Assembly: GCA_964654015.1 (NCBI GenBank) | Contig: CAZZHQ010000001.1 | Coordinates: 41,133-105,132 of the forward strand | Length of the DNA: 64,000 bases | From: JAUUZT01 sp964654015 | Lineage (GTDB): Bacteria > Chloroflexota > Dehalococcoidia > GIF9 > AB-539-J10 | Direction of reading: 5' to 3' | In this document: positions 60,207 to 64,000 of the stretch, one piece after another | Position numbering within the stretch: position 1 is the first letter of the stretch | How the letters are laid out: the number at the start of each line of letters is the position of its first letter | Notes under the pieces: model-generated | The model's database searches: none | Told to the model about the DNA's origin: nothing | The model's input: only the letters and a program-made list of their open reading frames with translations | Program-made: the position numbers and the translations under genes

Positions 60207-62926
60207 TATTGCGTTCTATCAGTATCTCGAACTGGAGATGTTTTCTCTCAACCGTTATGGTTGGTCCGTTCAGCGAAGGGCTTAATGTGCTCCATGCCCC
60301 GAACGCTACCGGAAAATCTACCCTCTTTGAAGCGTTACTCCGTGCTTTGCTTGATGGACATAGTATAGGAGGGGAAAAGGTTAATACAATCAGGCCATGG
60401 GGTCGTTCTCTGGCTCCCGTAGTCGTTGTCGAGTTTTACCATAAAGGAACTGAATATAGAATCACCAAGCAGTTTCTGGACAGGTCCAGCTCGCTGCTGG
60501 AGAGAAAAGAGAACGGTCGTTTTGTATCCTGGCTGCAATCAGACAAAGCTGATGAAATGGTCCGAAAAATTCTCTCACGAAGTGCCCCGGTACGAGGGCT
60601 ATCTCAATTTAAAAATTGGGGATTGGCACAGGTTCTCTGGGCGCCGCAGGGCAATCTTGCTTTCGGTGATCTGTCGGGTGATGTCATGGATGACATCCGC
60701 AATTCCCTGGGAACACAGTTTTCTGCCTCTGCATATGGGCCGCTGGAAAAACAATTAAATGAACTCTACAACCGGCTTTATACCTCTGGCGGTAAGCTGA
60801 AGTCGGGCAAAGATGCCCCGGAGCTAGTTAGGCTTGAAGAAAAACTAAATAAGGCAAGAGAGAAATATTCAATCGCAGTTCGACAACAGCAGGCTTTTAC
60901 TGAGTCTGTACGAAGAATTGAGGACCTCCGTGCGGAGCGTGCTCAAGCGAAGCGTGACGAAGAGAATATAAGCAAGGCGCTTAAAGAAGCTCAATCTTGT
61001 GAAAATGACTATAAAGGGCTTATTTCACTGCAAAAACAAGGAGCAGCCAGATTGAATGAGACAAAAGCGCAATATGACAAACTTAACCAGCATATTGGTC
61101 TAATTAAATCGGCCAGGGAAGAACAGCAAAAAGCAGAAGAAGCACTTCGTTCCCTCGAAAGGGATATGCCACTGCAGGAGAAGGATTTTATAGATAGGGA
61201 GAAAGCCGCGGCTGCGGCAAAAGCGGATCTGGAGGATGTCAGGAAGGGAAGGCAGGTGATAGATAAAGCGCAGGAGGAAGCGGAACAGTCACGAAGCTTT
61301 GTTGATGCCAGTAATGAAGTGAAGGAGATGAAGGAACGACTGAAAAAGATTGCCGATGCTGGAGAGACCTTCGAGATATGTTGTGGGAAGCGTGATGAAG
61401 TGGTGGCTCCTGATGCTAAGGTACTGGAGGATATAAGGCGAGCAATTAAGGAAAGGGATGATGCTAATTTACGTGTTAGTGCCTCTTTGATTACCCTGGA
61501 GATTGTCCCTGAGTGCGAGGGTAATATGGATATAATCTCTGGTGAGGAGCTGGGATTGAAGAGTTTACAACCAGGGGTACCTTTGCAGGTAAAAGGTTCT
61601 CCTGAAGTGGTGGTGGATTTTACGGGGGTGGCACGTCTTCGCGCCAGTGGCCCGGCAGGTTCGATTGAAGAGTATCGTCGGACGAGGACAGAGGCAGAGC
61701 GCAGGCTTAAAGAGTTGACAGCTCCTTTTGGCAGAGTGGATATTAAAGAACTAGAGTCTTTGAAGGAGGGAAAGGACGAATTGGTAGGCAAAGCCAGAGA
61801 AGCTAAAGTCCAACTTGATACTCTACTGCAGGGGGGCTCCGTGGAGTATCTTGTAGAGGAGAACTCAAAGAGAAACTCTATTCTCGCAAGTATATTGACA
61901 AATTATCCCGGGTGGAAAGATAGGGATCCTGATTATAAAGCTCTCCAAGAGAATGCTAAAGAGCATAGACGTTCCTTTGAAAGACAAATTGATGAAGTGG
62001 AGGCACGCCGCGATGCAGCCCAGGCCGCACTATCTGCAGCTAACACGAAAAAGACAAGAGCCATTGCACAACGAGAAGAGATTAGTAAGCAGCTAGTTTC
62101 TTCTCAGGGGAAAGTTGCAAGTCTGACCAACGATGGAAAATCTGATGAGCAAAGAAAGAATGAGTATGATGTAGCCTTACTTGCCTGGGAGGCAGCAAGG
62201 ATCAGCAAGGAAGGGACAGATAAGCAACTTGCCGCTTTTGGAGAAAACCCTGCTGATGTTGTGATTAATCTGAACAGGCAACTCGATGCCTCTTCCGATA
62301 AGGCGAAGAAGGCTTTGGAAAATGAGAAGTTGGAGGAAGGGAAGCTGGAGAATATACTGTCTCAGGGAACATATTCTGCGCTGGCCCTGGTGGAAGAGGA
62401 GGTGGCACGACTGAAGGGGGCCAAAGAGGAAGAGCAAGTAAAGGCTGATGCTATAAAACTTATCCACGATATGGTAGAGCGGCGTCGTGCTGTTGCTATG
62501 AATGCTGTTATTGGCCCTGTGAAGAAGCGGGCTGGTGGAATTCTACAGCGAATCGCCGGGGAACGGCTGGGCGCTCTCGATTTGGGAGACACCTTCGAGC
62601 CTGTGGCTGTTTCTCCAGGAGTTACTGAAGACCTGGTAGCAATGGAAGGGAACCTGTCCGGCGGCGAGCAGGAGCAGATTTACCTTGCCACGCGCCTTGC
62701 CCTGGCGGAGGTACTGGCGAAGGAAGAGCGGCAGTTGGTTGTATTTGATGACGTGCTGACTGCCACTGATACGGCACGCCTCGCTCGAATAATGACCATC
62801 CTAGAGGAGGAAGCGCAGAAGCTACAGGTACTCATCCTTACCTGCCACCCCGAAAGATATGGCGGATTAAGCGGAGCAAACTTCATTGACCTGGCAAGGT
62901 TGGTGGAAACTAGCTATAATTTGTAG
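60203..62926 (+). CDS. SbcC/Rad50-like ATPase without a zinc hook
   Basis: The 907-residue protein has an N-terminal Walker A APNATGKST (32-40), long Lys/Glu/Ala-rich coiled coils and a C-terminal lobe with the ABC signature LSGGEQEQIYLAT and Walker B LVVFDDVLTATD. This is the Rad50/SbcC/YhaN layout. The zinc-hook CxxC at the coiled-coil tip is not found; instead residues about 426-485 form a beta-rich insert. CC at 393-394 is not a CxxC. It overlaps the nuclease gene by four bases. It would bind DNA ends for the nuclease. Confidence 0.85.
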   Translation: MILRSISISNWRCFLSTVMVGPFSEGLNVLHAPNATGKSTLFEALLRALLDGHSIGGEKVNTIRPWGRSLAPVVVVEFYHKGTEYRITKQFLDRSSSLLERKENGRFVSWLQSDKADEMVRKILSRSAPVRGLSQFKNWGLAQVLWAPQGNLAFGDLSGDVMDDIRNSLGTQFSASAYGPLEKQLNELYNRLYTSGGKLKSGKDAPELVRLEEKLNKAREKYSIAVRQQQAFTESVRRIEDLRAERAQAKRDEENISKALKEAQSCENDYKGLISLQKQGAARLNETKAQYDKLNQHIGLIKSAREEQQKAEEALRSLERDMPLQEKDFIDREKAAAAAKADLEDVRKGRQVIDKAQEEAEQSRSFVDASNEVKEMKERLKKIADAGETFEICCGKRDEVVAPDAKVLEDIRRAIKERDDANLRVSASLITLEIVPECEGNMDIISGEELGLKSLQPGVPLQVKGSPEVVVDFTGVARLRASGPAGSIEEYRRTRTEAERRLKELTAPFGRVDIKELESLKEGKDELVGKAREAKVQLDTLLQGGSVEYLVEENSKRNSILASILTNYPGWKDRDPDYKALQENAKEHRRSFERQIDEVEARRDAAQAALSAANTKKTRAIAQREEISKQLVSSQGKVASLTNDGKSDEQRKNEYDVALLAWEAARISKEGTDKQLAAFGENPADVVINLNRQLDASSDKAKKALENEKLEEGKLENILSQGTYSALALVEEEVARLKGAKEEEQVKADAIKLIHDMVERRRAVAMNAVIGPVKKRAGGILQRIAGERLGALDLGDTFEPVAVSPGVTEDLVAMEGNLSGGEQEQIYLATRLALAEVLAKEERQLVVFDDVLTATDTARLARIMTILEEEAQKLQVLILTCHPERYGGLSGANFIDLARLVETSYNL

Positions 62927-63013
62927 ATTACTAAAGGGCATTGCTATTGGATAAACCTTCCGTAGTGTAGTCTATTATCTATTTAAATATACTGGCATTT
63001 TAAGGAGGTAAAG

Positions 63014-63640
63014 TTGAAAGTAATAGGATTCAGCTCCGGAACCGTCGGACGGTCAGGAAACGTGGACAGAATGGTTAAAACAATCATGGACAAAAGTGGC
63101 CACGAAAACGAGTTCGTTAAGTTAACTGACCTAGTCTATTCAGGTTGCAAGGGCTGTTCCTGGTTGTGCGCCAAACCACAGGTATGCATGCTTAAAGACG
63201 ACCTGTTTCCTTACTATCAGAAGATTAAAGAGGCCGATGCCATTATTGTCGGATGTCCCGTCTATAGTGGAGGAATAAATGCAGCCGCGCTAGCTTTTTT
63301 GGAGCGTTTCCATGGATATTATCATGTGACCAGGGCAATTCAGGATAAACCATTTGTGGGGGTTGTCTGTGGGTACAGGACGACTGATGCTGCGGTAGAA
63401 CAGTTACGCTATAAGCTCAGGAGAGTAAAGCTATTAGATGTTGTCGAATACGTCTCATGCACTCCTCCCTGTGTTAGATGTGGTCGTCATCAAGAATGCA
63501 GTATTGGTGGTTTGTACCAAATGGTTGGTGAAGAAGCACATTCAATGGAAACTACACCAGAGGTATTTCACAGATGGGAGGATGACCCTGATACTGTAGC
63601 CGCGGTCGAGGCGGAGACTACAAAACTCAGGTACCTCTAA
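63014..63640 (+). CDS. NADPH-dependent FMN reductase / iron-sulfur-flavoprotein-like protein
   Basis: The 208-residue protein has a flavodoxin-like fold with an FMN loop in FSSGTVGRSGNVDRM and CPVYSGG. A cluster of cysteines, CKGCSWLCAKPQVC (about 45-58), resembles the 4Fe-4S site of iron-sulfur flavoproteins; more cysteines near the C-terminus (CTPPCVRCGRHQEC) could hold a second site. It would move electrons between NAD(P)H, ferredoxin or other carriers in an anaerobe. The start is TTG at 63014 with AAGGAGG five bases upstream. It overlaps the last gene tail to tail by about four bases. Confidence 0.8.
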   Translation: MKVIGFSSGTVGRSGNVDRMVKTIMDKSGHENEFVKLTDLVYSGCKGCSWLCAKPQVCMLKDDLFPYYQKIKEADAIIVGCPVYSGGINAAALAFLERFHGYYHVTRAIQDKPFVGVVCGYRTTDAAVEQLRYKLRRVKLLDVVEYVSCTPPCVRCGRHQECSIGGLYQMVGEEAHSMETTPEVFHRWEDDPDTVAAVEAETTKLRYL

Positions 63641-64000
63641 GATGTAAAAACGTAGCTTGCTTTTTTCAGATAGGTGTAAAAGGCGAGTACAGTAACAATA
63701 ATTGTGAGGTACATGAAGGTAACAAGCAGGGCGTCTGGTCCTATTCCCCAAACACCTAGAACCAGCGTTGGCATCTGTACAGAGTATGAAACTCTGGCTA
63801 TCTGAGTGGGAGGCGGAAAATTCATGGTACGGGTGCGCCGCTTCCTCACCAAGGTTATCACCCCTACTAGCACTGTAATATCGGCAATAAACACAACCAC
63901 CGCATAGGGGTAGGGATTGAAAGGCATAAGGCCGGCTGTCCGTTGCCAGTACCCTCCGATAATGGTGATAATCAGGGCAGGAGTCATAATACAACGGTCA
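63637..64000 (-). CDS. Hypothetical membrane protein, probably continuing past the window edge
   Basis: At least three hydrophobic helices are visible (near PYAVVVFIADITVLVGVITL, VLGVWGIG, and LLVTFMYLTIIVTVLAFYTYL), separated by a basic loop RKRRTR. An ATG lies at 63987, but the frame stays open to the edge of the window, so the real start may be further right. No family is recognised. The stop overlaps that of the flavoprotein gene. A function cannot be given. Confidence 0.5.
   Translation of the reverse strand, partial: DRCIMTPALIITIIGGYWQRTAGLMPFNPYPYAVVVFIADITVLVGVITLVRKRRTRTMNFPPPTQIARVSYSVQMPTLVLGVWGIGPDALLVTFMYLTIIVTVLAFYTYLKKASYVFTS

Noticed and set aside
61009..61791. Minus-strand frame of 260 codons within the SbcC-like gene
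   Set aside because: Serine/leucine-rich antisense of coiled-coil codons; typical artefact.

Overview
The window is a gene-dense bacterial chromosome segment with no rRNA, prophage, insertion sequence or CRISPR array. About sixty genes lie on both strands in short runs. The mix points to an anaerobic bacterium, most likely Chloroflexota of the Dehalococcoidia type. It combines housekeeping genes (dnaA, gyrA, gyrB, obgE, hisS, mutS, typA, a bifunctional rel) with a glycine-rich RRM protein, a TreT-type trehalose synthase beside galT, a LarA-like protein, an SuyAB/UxaA-like lyase pair, DUF362, DUF401, an OFA-type MFS transporter and an iron-sulfur-flavoprotein-like reductase. The lineage is an inference; no rRNA is present to settle it.

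Layout: 1-4.5 kb (minus strand) holds a LarA-like fragment, a MalY/PatB-type aminotransferase, a nitrilase-family amidase, a DEAD-box helicase and an RRM protein. 4.8-5.0 kb has tRNA-Arg(CCU) and tRNA-Ala(CGC). 5.0-6.4 kb has a CoA-disulfide-reductase-like flavoenzyme. 6.7-12.3 kb is an accessory cassette on the minus strand: a stand-alone RadC N-terminal domain protein, a 1080-residue Eco57I-like DNA methylase with a possible N-terminal nuclease domain, and an OLD-family ATPase/TOPRIM nuclease. An identical 15-bp direct repeat lies at each side of this cassette, which suggests a mobile unit. 12.7-19 kb (plus) is nitrogen and cofactor metabolism: ilvE, hisH, hisF, glnA, purF, pdxT. 19-21.6 kb (minus) has rel and rpsT, with a tiny membrane ORF coupled to rpsT. 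21.7-26.7 kb (plus) has the lyase pair, hisS and gyrB. 26.8-30 kb (minus) has nadD, obgE and dnaA. 30-37.7 kb has fmt, an HD protein, DUF401, a D-cysteine desulfhydrase relative, an amidohydrolase, DUF362, and asd behind tRNA-Pro(CGG). 37.9-42 kb (plus) is lysC, a TPR protein and gyrA. 42-50 kb has a radical SAM protein, birA with a symporter, gmk, typA and ybeY. 50-57.4 kb has mutS, DUF350, a transglutaminase, a TrkA-C channel-like protein, galT and treT. The window ends with an MFS carrier, an SbcD/SbcC-like pair, a flavoprotein and a membrane protein that runs off the edge.

Functional links: lysC and asd lie back to back around tRNA-Pro and make the first two steps of the aspartate pathway. 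lysC appears to encode its beta subunit from an internal start, as in Bacillus. glnA, hisH, purF and pdxT are all tied to glutamine nitrogen. GalT and TreT suggest nucleotide-sugar handling and trehalose synthesis. The best candidate for an undescribed system is the RadC-N / methylase / OLD cassette. Most start codons were chosen from Shine-Dalgarno placement; TTG and GTG starts are common here.
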